Below are positions 36,314 through 45,386 of a stretch of DNA of 64,000 nt, piece by piece; within the stretch, counting starts at the first letter, position 1; every line of letters begins with the position of its first letter. Under the pieces are notes generated by a model. That model searched no databases and was not told the DNA's origin. It saw only the letters and a program-made list of their open reading frames with translations. The stretch comes from Tetzosporium hominis (lineage in GTDB: Bacteria; Bacillota; Bacilli; Bacillales_A; Planococcaceae), in NCBI RefSeq assembly GCF_002265435.1, contig NZ_NOKQ01000276.1, forward strand, positions 62,001 to 126,000, read 5' to 3'. Made by a program: the position numbers and the translations under genes.

Positions 36314-37731
36314 AGACATTCTACAGTCGACTTTTGATTGTCTTTGCTGTCTTGTATGCCGTGATGCTGGTTACACTTGGCATCGTGCTGGGACAGCTTT
36401 TTCCTATTGTCTTAAAAGAACAAGTGGATTTTGATAGCAATGATTTATCAGTATTTAACTTATTATTATTCGGTACTTTAGCTGTTTTTTATTTAGTATC
36501 GCTACTCATTGCACGAATTGTACTTGCTCGGTACATCAAACCAATTGATGATATTTCCCATACAGCAATTCACCTTGCAGATGGTGACTACTCAGCTCGT
36601 GTCTTTGAAGACGAACTCACGGGGATCACACCGCTCACTCAATCCTTGAACGTACTTGCACGCAATCTTCAAGAGATGTCTCAATTAAGAGAAAGTGAGC
36701 AAGAACGTTTAAAAACGTTGATCGAGACGATGGGTTCTGGCCTTATCGTGCTTGGGAGATCGGGAAATATCAGCATCATGAACAAAACGTTTGGGGGTCT
36801 CTTTGGTCTGCAATTTGATGAAGTCCGAGCACAAAATTATCAAGATGTGGGCTTACCTAAAGACTTACAAGCCTTTGCCTATAATCTGCTACTCACTGAG
36901 ATGCCCACTCGTCAACAACTCCAACTTCAGACGTCCAAAGGCATCCGCTACACAGAATGCTACGGAGCTCCAATCATTGGAGAGTATGGAAAGTGGCTCG
37001 GGATGGTTATCGTTATTCATGACATCACTGAGTTAAAACGTCTTGAAAAAGTACGGCAAGATTTTGTGGCCAATGTCTCTCATGAGTTAAAGACACCTGT
37101 CACCTCTATTAAAGGTTTTACAGAAACCCTGCTTTACGGAGCGTATCAAAAAGAAGAAACCTTGCTAGAATTCTTAGAAATCATTAAACTAGAGAGCGAC
37201 CGTCTGCAACTCCTTATAAATGACTTGCTCGATCTATCGAAAATGGAACAACATGAGTTTCATCTTCAGAGATCCGCAGTCTCTGTGGACATGGTCATCG
37301 GCAGGGCCTTGCAGCTAACGAAACAAGCTGCTGAGGATAAGGCAATTGCGATGAATTACAATTTAGAACAAGATTTGTTGATTCAAGGAGACGAGAACCG
37401 TCTTCTGCAAATTATCGTTAATCTACTTAGCAACGCCATCACGTATTCTCCTGACCAAACAACTATTGAGATTGCTGCTGAAAAACAACATACATTTGGA
37501 GTTTTCATCATTAGAGATCAAGGGATTGGTATTTCTAAAGAAGAACTCCCTCGCATTTTTGAACGGTTTTACCGGGTGGACAAAGCGCGCTCTCGAAATA
37601 GTGGTGGTACGGGACTTGGTCTTGCCATTGTGAAACATTTAGTTGAAGCCCATGAAGGGAAAATAGAAGTCGAAAGTGAACCGGGTAAAGGTACGACGTT
37701 CCGCGTCTTCATTCCACTGGTCACCACATAG
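36310..37731 (+). CDS. phoR: PhoR-type sensor histidine kinase, short extracytoplasmic loop
   Basis: 473-residue membrane kinase: TM1 (about 7-29), a loop of only about 22 residues, TM2 (about 50-72), HAMP (75-127), PAS (135-245), HisKA with His258 in FVANVSHELKTPVTSIKGF, and ATPase boxes NLLSNAITYS, RDQGIGISKEELPRIFERFY and GGTGLGLAIVKHLV. B. subtilis PhoR is about 100 residues longer because of an extracytoplasmic sensor domain that is missing here, so signal input must be through the membrane, PAS or partner proteins. Confidence 0.92.
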   Translation: MKTFYSRLLIVFAVLYAVMLVTLGIVLGQLFPIVLKEQVDFDSNDLSVFNLLLFGTLAVFYLVSLLIARIVLARYIKPIDDISHTAIHLADGDYSARVFEDELTGITPLTQSLNVLARNLQEMSQLRESEQERLKTLIETMGSGLIVLGRSGNISIMNKTFGGLFGLQFDEVRAQNYQDVGLPKDLQAFAYNLLLTEMPTRQQLQLQTSKGIRYTECYGAPIIGEYGKWLGMVIVIHDITELKRLEKVRQDFVANVSHELKTPVTSIKGFTETLLYGAYQKEETLLEFLEIIKLESDRLQLLINDLLDLSKMEQHEFHLQRSAVSVDMVIGRALQLTKQAAEDKAIAMNYNLEQDLLIQGDENRLLQIIVNLLSNAITYSPDQTTIEIAAEKQHTFGVFIIRDQGIGISKEELPRIFERFYRVDKARSRNSGGTGLGLAIVKHLVEAHEGKIEVESEPGKGTTFRVFIPLVTT

Positions 37732-37746
37732 CTTGGAGGAACTGTA

Positions 37747-38964
37747 ATGCAATTGAATTTTTTGCCGATTATTGTCGGTACGGATATGAATGCCTATAAT
37801 ATGGCTATTTCTTTCCATGAGGAATATGGAATCCATCCCGTTCTAGTAGGGAAAGAAGAAATGTCGTTTACGAGTCTGAGCTCGATCCCATCTGCGATTG
37901 AGTATGAAAAAGATTTATGGAATAAGGATGCGTTCGTTTCGATTTTAGAGAGAGTCGCGAAAAAGTATCAAAAACAGGGAATATCCCTTTTGTTGATTGG
38001 TACGAATGATTTCTATGTTCGCTTGATTATTGAGAATCAAGAACAGCTTCGTGAATGGTATGTGTTCAATTACATGTCCGAAGATCTGATGAACGATTTA
38101 TTAGTGAAAAAAAACTTTTACCGACTATGTGATGAGCATGGGCTTGATACACCAGATACCTATTTTTACAGCTGCAAAGAACAAGGCATTTTTGAAAAGG
38201 ATGTCCAGTTTCCGTTAATCGTTAAGCCAAGTAACGGCGTTGAATATTATAAAAACAAGTTTCCTGGGCAGCAAAAAGTCTATCGGGTGGAAACACGTGA
38301 AGAATTGCAACAAGTATTAGATCAAGTGAATGCTTCAGGCTATCAAGAAGACATGATCATTCAAGACTTTATTCCAGGTGACGATACGTTCATGTGGGAT
38401 TCGGTGTTCTATGTCAATACGAAAGGGAAGGCAGAGCTTGGAACACTTGCTCAAGTCGTCTTGCAAGAACATACGGTGACCGCTATCGGGAACTATACTG
38501 CACTTGTTACTCGTTACGATGAAGAGCTCATGAAAAAACTTCAACATTTCTTAGAAGCGGTGGGCTACCAAGGGTTTGCAAACTTCGATTTAAAATACGA
38601 CGCACGAGACGGCAAATACAAAGTATTTGAAGTCAATATTCGTCAAGGACGTTCAAGCTATTACACGACTGCATGCGGTCACAACATGGCCAAGTATTTT
38701 GTGGACGATGTGATTTACGGACAAGAAAAACCATTGACTTATTTGAACACCGAATACTTATTCACTGTAGTGCCAAAGATTGTCTTGAAAAAATTCGTCG
38801 ACAACCATGCAGTAAATGAAGAGTGCCGCCGCTTGATTCGTCAAGGCAAGTGGGGCAACCCGATGTTCTATAAAGGAGATACAAACACGAAGCGAAAGTT
38901 TTATCTCATTGCTCGTCAATTCAACTACTATAGAAAATATAAGAACAATCAGTGGGAATCTTAA
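37747..38964 (+). CDS. ATP-grasp carboxylate-amine ligase, D-aspartate-ligase-like
   Basis: 405-residue ATP-grasp enzyme. N-terminus PIIVGTDMNAYNMAISFHEE; central PLIVKPSNGVEYYKNKFPGQ; IIQDFIPGDDTFMWDSVF; C-terminal metal/ATP segment FANFDLKYDARDGKYKVFEV and NIRQGRSSYYTTACGHN. Together these follow the enterococcal/lactococcal D-Asp ligase that adds the cross-bridge residue to the peptidoglycan lysine. Planococcaceae often have L-Lys-D-Asp or D-Glu bridges, so a wall-bridge role is attractive but inferred. GGAGG precedes the ATG, and the gene begins 16 bp after phoR. Confidence 0.8.
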   Translation: MQLNFLPIIVGTDMNAYNMAISFHEEYGIHPVLVGKEEMSFTSLSSIPSAIEYEKDLWNKDAFVSILERVAKKYQKQGISLLLIGTNDFYVRLIIENQEQLREWYVFNYMSEDLMNDLLVKKNFYRLCDEHGLDTPDTYFYSCKEQGIFEKDVQFPLIVKPSNGVEYYKNKFPGQQKVYRVETREELQQVLDQVNASGYQEDMIIQDFIPGDDTFMWDSVFYVNTKGKAELGTLAQVVLQEHTVTAIGNYTALVTRYDEELMKKLQHFLEAVGYQGFANFDLKYDARDGKYKVFEVNIRQGRSSYYTTACGHNMAKYFVDDVIYGQEKPLTYLNTEYLFTVVPKIVLKKFVDNHAVNEECRRLIRQGKWGNPMFYKGDTNTKRKFYLIARQFNYYRKYKNNQWES

Positions 38965-39038
38965 CAGTAGCTTCATACAGACTTTACAAACATCTCGTAC
39001 TATAAAGGTAACCCCTTTTCCAAACTGGAAAAAAGGAG

Positions 39039-39071
39039 ACCGAGTCAGCAATCGCTGGCTCGGTTTTCTTT
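39039..39071 (+). terminator. terminator after the ATP-grasp gene
   Basis: ACCGAGTCAGC, loop AATC, GCTGGCTCGGT (one G-T pair), then T-rich sequence. Confidence 0.88.
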
Positions 39072-39134
39072 TTGTGTGAAACTTTTCTGGTGGCTGTCCG
39101 TAAAAGAGATAGACAGAAGAAAGGGGCATACATA

Positions 39135-40094
39135 ATGACAACAAAACGTTTACTATCCATCATCGGTGTCTCAATTGCCGGGCTTATTGTCCTTCTAGTG
39201 ATTGCCACATCGTGGTATACAGTCGATGAATCGGAACAAGCCATCGTTATCACATTCGGGGATGCTGGAGATCCTATTACAGAACCAGGACTTAAATTTA
39301 AAATGCCTTGGCCGATCCAACAAGTAGAAAAACTTTCTAAAGAGACGTTCAGTTTACAGTTCGGGTACCAACAGACATCAGATGGAGAAATCGTCTCTTA
39401 TGACGACGAAACCAAGATGATTACTGGAGATGACAACATCGTCTTAGCTGACTTAGTCGTCCAGTGGCGCATCACGAATCCACGTGACTACCTGTTCAAT
39501 TCAGAGGATCCACGTGAACTGCTTCACTCTGCTACATCTGCATCCATCCGTTCCGTTATCGGGAGTTCTAAAATTGATGACGCGTTGACATCTGGTAAAG
39601 CAGAAATTGAAGCGACAACTCGAGATTTACTTGCAGATCTTGTGACGAAATACGATATCGGGATTACTGTATTATCCGTAAATCTACAAGACGTTGAGCT
39701 TCCGAACGAAGAAGTCCGTCAAGCGTTTACTGCTGTTCGAGATGCCGAAGAGCAAAAGAACATTAAAGTGAACCAAGCAGGACGCTATGAAAACCAACGT
39801 CTCGGAGAAGCGAACGGGGAAAAAGATGCTATCATCTCAAACGCAACAGGTGAAAAGATTGCTCGAATTGAGCAAGCGCGCGGAGATGTGGCTCTTTTCA
39901 ACGAACTTTATGAAGAGTATGCACAGAATAAAGACATCACACGAGACCGACTTGTTCTGGAGACTTTAGAGGCGGTGTTACCTAACGCACAGCTCTATAT
40001 CATGAACGAAAACACAGGTAACATGACGTACTTGCCACTTGCTGGACCACGTACTACGCCACCAGTTGCAACGGAAGGGAGCGATAACGAATGA
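39135..40094 (+). CDS. hflK: HflK-like SPFH membrane protein
   Basis: 319-residue SPFH/band-7 protein with one N-terminal transmembrane segment (about 9-29), VDESEQAIVITFGDAGD and EPGLKFKMPWPIQQVEKL, then a coiled-coil half (AEEQKNIKVNQAGRYEN, QARGDVALFNELYEEY). In E. coli HflK and HflC form a cage around FtsH and modulate proteolysis. The ATG at 39135 follows AAAGGGG by 8 bp; an earlier in-frame start lies in the terminator region. Overlaps hflC by ATGA. Confidence 0.93.
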   Translation: MTTKRLLSIIGVSIAGLIVLLVIATSWYTVDESEQAIVITFGDAGDPITEPGLKFKMPWPIQQVEKLSKETFSLQFGYQQTSDGEIVSYDDETKMITGDDNIVLADLVVQWRITNPRDYLFNSEDPRELLHSATSASIRSVIGSSKIDDALTSGKAEIEATTRDLLADLVTKYDIGITVLSVNLQDVELPNEEVRQAFTAVRDAEEQKNIKVNQAGRYENQRLGEANGEKDAIISNATGEKIARIEQARGDVALFNELYEEYAQNKDITRDRLVLETLEAVLPNAQLYIMNENTGNMTYLPLAGPRTTPPVATEGSDNE

Positions 40095-41077
40095 CCGAGA
40101 AAGATTCAAATTTCGTCTCACTGGAAGAGCGTTTCGCTCTGAATCAAAAGAAAAAACCGAAGAAGCCTAAAACCAAATATGAATTTGTCCTCGACTGGAA
40201 GAAGCACGGTAAGATCATTGGAGGTGTCTTCTTAGCCTTTATTTTAATCGTGATTTTCTTGACCAATATGTATGTGGTACGTGAAGGTGAGTATAAGATT
40301 GTTCGTCAGTTTGGTGAAATCGTTAAAGTCGTTGAAGAGCCTGGGCTCGGCTTTACTATTCCATTCTTACAAAGCACGACGACGGTCCCAAAATATTTGA
40401 TGAACTATGAAATCTCGGAAGCGGAGATCAATACTAAGGACAAACGCCGAATTATTATTGATAACTATGCCGTTTGGAAGGTCAATAACCCACAACAGAT
40501 GATTTCCAACGCAGGAACTTTGATTAATGCAGAATCTCGTATGGAAGAGTTTATCTACTCTGTCGTTCGTACAGAACTTGGTAGACTAGATTATTCAGAA
40601 ATCATCAATGATGAGAACTCATCACGCAGAAGTCTGGGTGAACAGATCACATCGAGAGTCAATGAATTGTTAGCAGCGGACTCATACGGAATAGAAGTGC
40701 TCGACGTTCGTATCAAACGAACGGACCTTCCTGTAGAGAATGAACAAGCGGTGTTCCAAGACATGATTTCTGAACGTGAGAAGATTGCGCAAAAATTCTT
40801 ATCTGAAGGGGATGCAGACAAACGCCGCATCGAAGCAGAGACCGACCGCCAAGTGCGAGAAATCATTGCAAATGCTGAGCGAGAAGCAGCTGTCATCATC
40901 TCTGAAGGAGAAGCAGAAGCGGCACGCATCTACAATCAGTCCTTCTCTAAAGACCCTGAATTCTATAATTTATACCGCACACTAGAATCGTATAAAGCAA
41001 CAATTGGAGAAGACACGGTCATCATGCTGCCATCTGATTCTCCATATGCACAGATTCTTTCGGGGATTACACCGTAA
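40091..41077 (+). CDS. hflC: HflC-like SPFH membrane protein
   Basis: 328-residue partner of HflK. A basic cytoplasmic N-terminus of about 45 residues (rich in KKPKKPK) precedes the transmembrane segment (about 48-67). SPFH core: YVVREGEYKIVRQFGEIVKV, EPGLGFTIPFLQST; then EREKIAQKFLSEGDADKRRI and EREAAVIISEGEAEAARIYN, the typical HflC coiled coil. The N-terminal extension is longer than in E. coli HflC. Confidence 0.93.
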   Translation: MTEKDSNFVSLEERFALNQKKKPKKPKTKYEFVLDWKKHGKIIGGVFLAFILIVIFLTNMYVVREGEYKIVRQFGEIVKVVEEPGLGFTIPFLQSTTTVPKYLMNYEISEAEINTKDKRRIIIDNYAVWKVNNPQQMISNAGTLINAESRMEEFIYSVVRTELGRLDYSEIINDENSSRRSLGEQITSRVNELLAADSYGIEVLDVRIKRTDLPVENEQAVFQDMISEREKIAQKFLSEGDADKRRIEAETDRQVREIIANAEREAAVIISEGEAEAARIYNQSFSKDPEFYNLYRTLESYKATIGEDTVIMLPSDSPYAQILSGITP

Positions 41078-41086
41078 TGGACCACA

Positions 41087-41127
41087 CCTTGCTTTCAGTC
41101 ATGGTAAACTGAAAGCAAGGTTTTTTT
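41087..41127 (+). terminator. terminator after hflC
   Basis: Perfect 12-bp stem CCTTGCTTTCAG / CTGAAAGCAAGG with a 10-nt loop and seven T. Confidence 0.95.
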
Positions 41128-41150
41128 CGTTCAAAAAAGGAGTGACAGAT

Positions 41151-43778
41151 GTGTCAAAGCAAAAAGTAGTGTTAGTGGATGGGAACAGTTTGGCGTACCG
41201 TGCCTTCTTTGCCTTACCACTTTTAACAAATGAGCAAGGCATTCATACCAATGCCACATACGGATTTACCATGATGCTTCAGAAAATCGTTGAAGAAGAA
41301 CAACCGACCCATATGTTAATTGCATGGGATGCGGGGAAGACGACATTTCGTCATGCAACATTCTCTGAATACAAAGGAGGTCGTCAAAAGACGCCTCCTG
41401 AGTTGTCCGAGCAATTTGCTTACATTCGTCAATTGGTTGAAGCATACCAAATTCCTCAGTACGAGCTTGATCAATACGAAGCGGATGATATTATCGGTAC
41501 CCTTTCTAAACAAGCAGAACAGCAAGGGGTCGAGACCATCGTCATCAGTGGAGATAAAGATTTGACCCAACTTGCAAGTTCACTTACAACGGTTCAAATT
41601 ACGCGAAAAGGGATTACAGACCTCGAGCATTATACACCAGAACATATCCAAGAGAAGTACGGCATTACACCTCTTCAAATCATCGATATGAAAGGTTTGA
41701 TGGGAGATTCTTCAGATAACATTCCAGGGGTTCCTGGTGTCGGAGAGAAAACAGCCATCAAGCTGTTAACGGCTTATGAATCTGTGGAAGGCGTTTACGC
41801 ACACATGGACGAGATGAAGGCTTCAAAAATGAAAGAAAAGCTCGTAGCAAACGAAGAGCTTGCCCATATTAGCAAACAGCTCGCAACGATTGAACGAGAT
41901 GCCCCGGTAACAGTAAGTCTTGACTCGATCCAGTATCCAGGACCTGATATGGAAAAAGTGCATGCCATCTGGCAACAGCTTCAGTTTAAGACATTACTTG
42001 AAAAATCTTCATTCCAGTCCGATACAAAAGAGTTAACGGAAGTTACTTATGAAGTGGTGACAGAATGGAAGCCTGAACAGTTTGAACAAGACATGGCACT
42101 TCACATTGAGCTGTACGATGACCATTACCATACGAGTGCTATTTTAGCCGTCGGACTAATTGGAGAGCAGGGCCAGTATGTGATGGAAGGGAATGCCGCA
42201 TTTTCCGATTCCTTATTCAAGGCATGGCTAGAAGATGAGTCGAAATTGAAACGTTGCTATGACGTCAAAGCATTCCAAGCAGTGGCTAAACGTTTCGGTT
42301 GTGAATTAAAAGGCGCGAGCTTCGACCTCTTACTTGCTGCTTATATTTCTGATCCTTCCATATCCTCTTCGCAAGACCTTGCGTCACTCGCACGTCACTT
42401 TGGCCACGCAGAAGTGGATGATGACGAAGCTCTTTACGGGAAAGGAGCGAAGAAGAAAGCTCCAGAAGGAGACGTCCTGTTTGAACATGTCATCCGGAAG
42501 ACGACTGCTGTTTGGAAGCTTAAAGATATTGTAGAGTCCAAATTGAAAGAGACCGAGCAGTACGAACTGTATCATAATCTCGAATTGCCATTAGCAAGTG
42601 TATTAGGAGAAATGGAATCGTTCGGAGTCCGTGTGGACCGTGAAACTCTTGAGAAGATGGGTGTAGAGCTTCGAGGGCGTCTAGAGCAAATCGAAAAGCG
42701 CATTCACGAGATGGCAGGAGAAGACTTCAATATCAATTCACCGAAGCAGCTCGGCGTTATCTTATTCGAAAAATTAGGCTTACCAGCTATTAAGAAAACG
42801 AAGACGGGCTATTCAACTGCTGCAGACGTTCTAGAGAAGCTTCAAGGACAGCATGAAATCATCTCGGAGATTTTATTGTATCGTCAACTCGGGAAATTGC
42901 AGTCAACGTATATTGAAGGGTTGCTCAAAGAAATTCACGAAGACGGGAAAGTGCATACTCGCTACCAACAGGCGTTGACGTCTACAGGACGTCTCAGCTC
43001 CATCAATCCGAACTTGCAAAACATTCCGATTCGTATCGAAGAAGGGCGCAAGATTCGTCAAGCGTTTGTACCTTCTGAAGAAGGCTGGGTCTTGTTCGCA
43101 GCGGATTACTCTCAGATCGAGCTACGTGTCATGGCGCATATGTCTCAAGACGACAAACTGGTCCGTGCCTTTAAGGAAGACCGAGATATCCACACACAGA
43201 CGGCAATGGATGTGTTTGGTGTCACAGCAGAAGAAGTGACGTCTAACATGCGTCGTGCAGCGAAAGCCGTGAATTTCGGAATCATCTACGGAATCAGTGA
43301 CTATGGATTGTCGCAAAGTCTTTCCATTACGCGAAAAGAAGCCGCTACATTTATTGATAACTATTTGACGAGCTTTCCAGGAGTCAAACAGTTTATGGAT
43401 AATGCAATCGCAGAAGCAAAAAAGCACGGGTTTGTCACAACGATCATGAACCGTCGCCGCTATTTGCCGGAAATCACAAGTTCGAACTTCAACCTTCGAG
43501 GATTCGCAGAGCGGACGGCAATGAATACACCAATTCAAGGAAGTGCTGCCGATATCATCAAAAAAGCGATGATTGATATGGACCGTGAACTGGAAGAACG
43601 CGGACTGAAGACAAAGATGTTGCTACAAGTACACGATGAACTCATCTTCGAAGTACCTGTAAATGAGCTCGAGACGATTGAACAGCTTGTGCCTCACGTC
43701 ATGGAACATGCCGTAGAATTATCGGTACCACTGAAAGTAGATTTTGCACACGGCAAAACATGGTACGAAACGAAATAA
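41151..43778 (+). CDS. polA: DNA polymerase I
   Basis: 875-residue repair and Okazaki-processing polymerase. 5' nuclease domain (1-290): LVDGNSLAYRAFFALP, DQYEADDIIGTLSKQ, IDMKGLMGDSSDNIPGVPG. The 3'-5' exonuclease-like domain (about 310-460) lacks the catalytic DxE motif (HIELYDDHYHT), as in other Bacillus Pol I. Polymerase motifs: A DYSQIELRVMAHMS, B RRAAKAVNFGIIYGIS, C LQVHDELIFEVP. The GTG at 41151 follows AAGGAG by 8 bp; in-frame sequence upstream runs back through the terminator. Confidence 0.97.
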   Translation: MSKQKVVLVDGNSLAYRAFFALPLLTNEQGIHTNATYGFTMMLQKIVEEEQPTHMLIAWDAGKTTFRHATFSEYKGGRQKTPPELSEQFAYIRQLVEAYQIPQYELDQYEADDIIGTLSKQAEQQGVETIVISGDKDLTQLASSLTTVQITRKGITDLEHYTPEHIQEKYGITPLQIIDMKGLMGDSSDNIPGVPGVGEKTAIKLLTAYESVEGVYAHMDEMKASKMKEKLVANEELAHISKQLATIERDAPVTVSLDSIQYPGPDMEKVHAIWQQLQFKTLLEKSSFQSDTKELTEVTYEVVTEWKPEQFEQDMALHIELYDDHYHTSAILAVGLIGEQGQYVMEGNAAFSDSLFKAWLEDESKLKRCYDVKAFQAVAKRFGCELKGASFDLLLAAYISDPSISSSQDLASLARHFGHAEVDDDEALYGKGAKKKAPEGDVLFEHVIRKTTAVWKLKDIVESKLKETEQYELYHNLELPLASVLGEMESFGVRVDRETLEKMGVELRGRLEQIEKRIHEMAGEDFNINSPKQLGVILFEKLGLPAIKKTKTGYSTAADVLEKLQGQHEIISEILLYRQLGKLQSTYIEGLLKEIHEDGKVHTRYQQALTSTGRLSSINPNLQNIPIRIEEGRKIRQAFVPSEEGWVLFAADYSQIELRVMAHMSQDDKLVRAFKEDRDIHTQTAMDVFGVTAEEVTSNMRRAAKAVNFGIIYGISDYGLSQSLSITRKEAATFIDNYLTSFPGVKQFMDNAIAEAKKHGFVTTIMNRRRYLPEITSSNFNLRGFAERTAMNTPIQGSAADIIKKAMIDMDRELEERGLKTKMLLQVHDELIFEVPVNELETIEQLVPHVMEHAVELSVPLKVDFAHGKTWYETK

Positions 43779-43790
43779 GGAGGGATTTGA

Positions 43791-44663
43791 ATGCCTGAAC
43801 TACCAGAAGTAGAAGGCGTCGTCGAATCCTTGAGACCGTATATTGTTGGAAAAACGATTGAGAAGATTCATGTGTCTGATCAGTTAGTGACCAGTCACGA
43901 AGCAGGGAAGCAAGCCATAATCAAAGGGCTTGCTCCTGCTGCTTTTTCTGAAGCGGTGCAAGGATTTCAAATCAAACAATTGACGCGCCGCTCGAAATAT
44001 ATGTTTTTTGAACTAGAGTATGATGGCCAGCATGCTTGGATGGTAGGACATCTTGGAATGACGGGGGCCTGGTTCCCGGTAAATTCCTTAGATGACATCA
44101 AAGAAGCTAAGTTTCGCAATCACATCCACGTTATCTTTACGTTAGATGACGGGTCGACTCTCGTCTATTCGGATATTCGACGTTTTGGAGAGCTCCGCTT
44201 TCTCCATGAACTTCACGACCATCCACCGCTTCTAGCGATGGCGCCAGAGCCGTTTACAGAAGAGGGACTTGCACATTATCTGGAAATGGCCGAACTGCCA
44301 AAGTATAAAAACAAACCTATTAAAGTCTTTATCATGGACGGTCATGTAATTTCAGGATGTGGGAATATCTACGCGACAGAAGCGTTGTTCAGAATGAAGA
44401 TCCATCCGAATCGCCAAGTCGGTCGTATTTCAAAAAAGAGGAAAAATGAATTGTATCAAGCTATTGTCGACGTACTTAAAGAAAGTATTGAACGAGGTGG
44501 CAGCAGCATCTCCGATTACCGGAACGTAAATGGTGGAGCTGGGAATATGCAGCACTTCTTAAAGATGTACGGTAAGAAGCAGTGCCCATCCTGTGGTACC
44601 CAGACAAAGCAGATGGTCATAGGAGGCCGAACGTCTACCTACTGCCCAGTATGTCAAAAATAG
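43791..44663 (+). CDS. mutM: formamidopyrimidine-DNA glycosylase
   Basis: 290-residue base-excision enzyme removing 8-oxoguanine and Fapy lesions, with AP-lyase activity. Catalytic Pro2 and Glu3 in MPELPEVEGVVESL; helix-two-turn-helix region FIMDGHVISGCGNIYATEAL; C-terminal zinc finger CPSCGTQTKQMVIGGRTSTY plus CPVC. It sits 12 bp after polA in the conserved polA-mutM-coaE order. Confidence 0.97.
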   Translation: MPELPEVEGVVESLRPYIVGKTIEKIHVSDQLVTSHEAGKQAIIKGLAPAAFSEAVQGFQIKQLTRRSKYMFFELEYDGQHAWMVGHLGMTGAWFPVNSLDDIKEAKFRNHIHVIFTLDDGSTLVYSDIRRFGELRFLHELHDHPPLLAMAPEPFTEEGLAHYLEMAELPKYKNKPIKVFIMDGHVISGCGNIYATEALFRMKIHPNRQVGRISKKRKNELYQAIVDVLKESIERGGSSISDYRNVNGGAGNMQHFLKMYGKKQCPSCGTQTKQMVIGGRTSTYCPVCQK

Positions 44664-44672
44664 GAGGTCACT

Positions 44673-45275
44673 ATGATCATTGGATTAACAGGTAGTATCG
44701 CTACTGGAAAAAGCACAGCAGCGAATCGGTTCAAAGAGCATGGTATCCCAGTAGTCGATGCGGATCTGATTGCACGGCAAGTGGTAGCACCTGGAACGCC
44801 AACTCTTCAGAAAATCAAAGAAGCTTTTGGAGACGAGGCACTTTTACCAGACGGCTCGATGAATCGAGAAGAAATTGGTCGTCAGATTTTTGGAGACGAA
44901 GAAAAACGAAATGTGTTGAACGGGATTATCCATCCCGCGATTCGCCAAGAGATGTTGCGTCAAAAAGATGTCTATCTTGCGCAAGGAGAAAAAATCGTCA
45001 TTTTGGACATTCCTCTATTATTTGAGAGTAAACTAGAGCATTTTGTAGAACACATTGTTGTCGTTGGAACGACCCCTGAAATCCAAAAGCAGCGTTTGAT
45101 GGCTAGAAACGATTTCACAGAGCATCAAGCAGAGGAACGAATAGCTTCTCAAATTCCAATTACCGATAAAATGAAATGGGCAGATGATGTCATTCAAAAT
45201 GACGGCACATTGGATGAGTTATACGAACAGGTGGATTCCCTTGTAGCTGAATGGAAACAGGCACTGTCAGAATAA
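44673..45275 (+). CDS. coaE: dephospho-CoA kinase
   Basis: 200-residue P-loop kinase for the last step of coenzyme A synthesis. Walker A GLTGSIATGKSTAANRF, substrate segment VVDADLIARQVVAPGTPTL and LDIPLLFESKLEHFV. It follows mutM after 9 bp with AGGAGG between. ytaF, which lies near here in B. subtilis, is absent. Confidence 0.96.
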   Translation: MIIGLTGSIATGKSTAANRFKEHGIPVVDADLIARQVVAPGTPTLQKIKEAFGDEALLPDGSMNREEIGRQIFGDEEKRNVLNGIIHPAIRQEMLRQKDVYLAQGEKIVILDIPLLFESKLEHFVEHIVVVGTTPEIQKQRLMARNDFTEHQAEERIASQIPITDKMKWADDVIQNDGTLDELYEQVDSLVAEWKQALSE

Positions 45276-45322
45276 TGGAACTTTTATTTGTGTCACATAT
45301 TAGAGTACCAGATAGACTTTAA

Positions 45323-45364
45323 TGTGTTATACTAATTGCATATTAAGTGAATTAGTATCACATA
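45323..45364 (+). promoter_or_regulatory. gapB promoter with two CcpN-like boxes
   Basis: TGTGTTATACT (45323-45333) matches the published CcpN box TRTGHYATAYW at all 11 positions. It overlaps the extended -10 (TGT-TATACT, 45325-45333). On the minus strand TATGTGATACT (45364-45354) matches 10 of 11. CcpN represses gapB during glycolytic growth in B. subtilis, and gapB is the gene downstream. Confidence 0.75.
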
Positions 45365-45386
45365 GTTAACAGGAGGAACGGTATTT

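Noticed and set aside
41004-41150. N-terminal extension of PolA
   Set aside because: It runs through the end of hflC and the hflC terminator; the GTG at 41151 has a proper ribosome binding site and family N-terminus.
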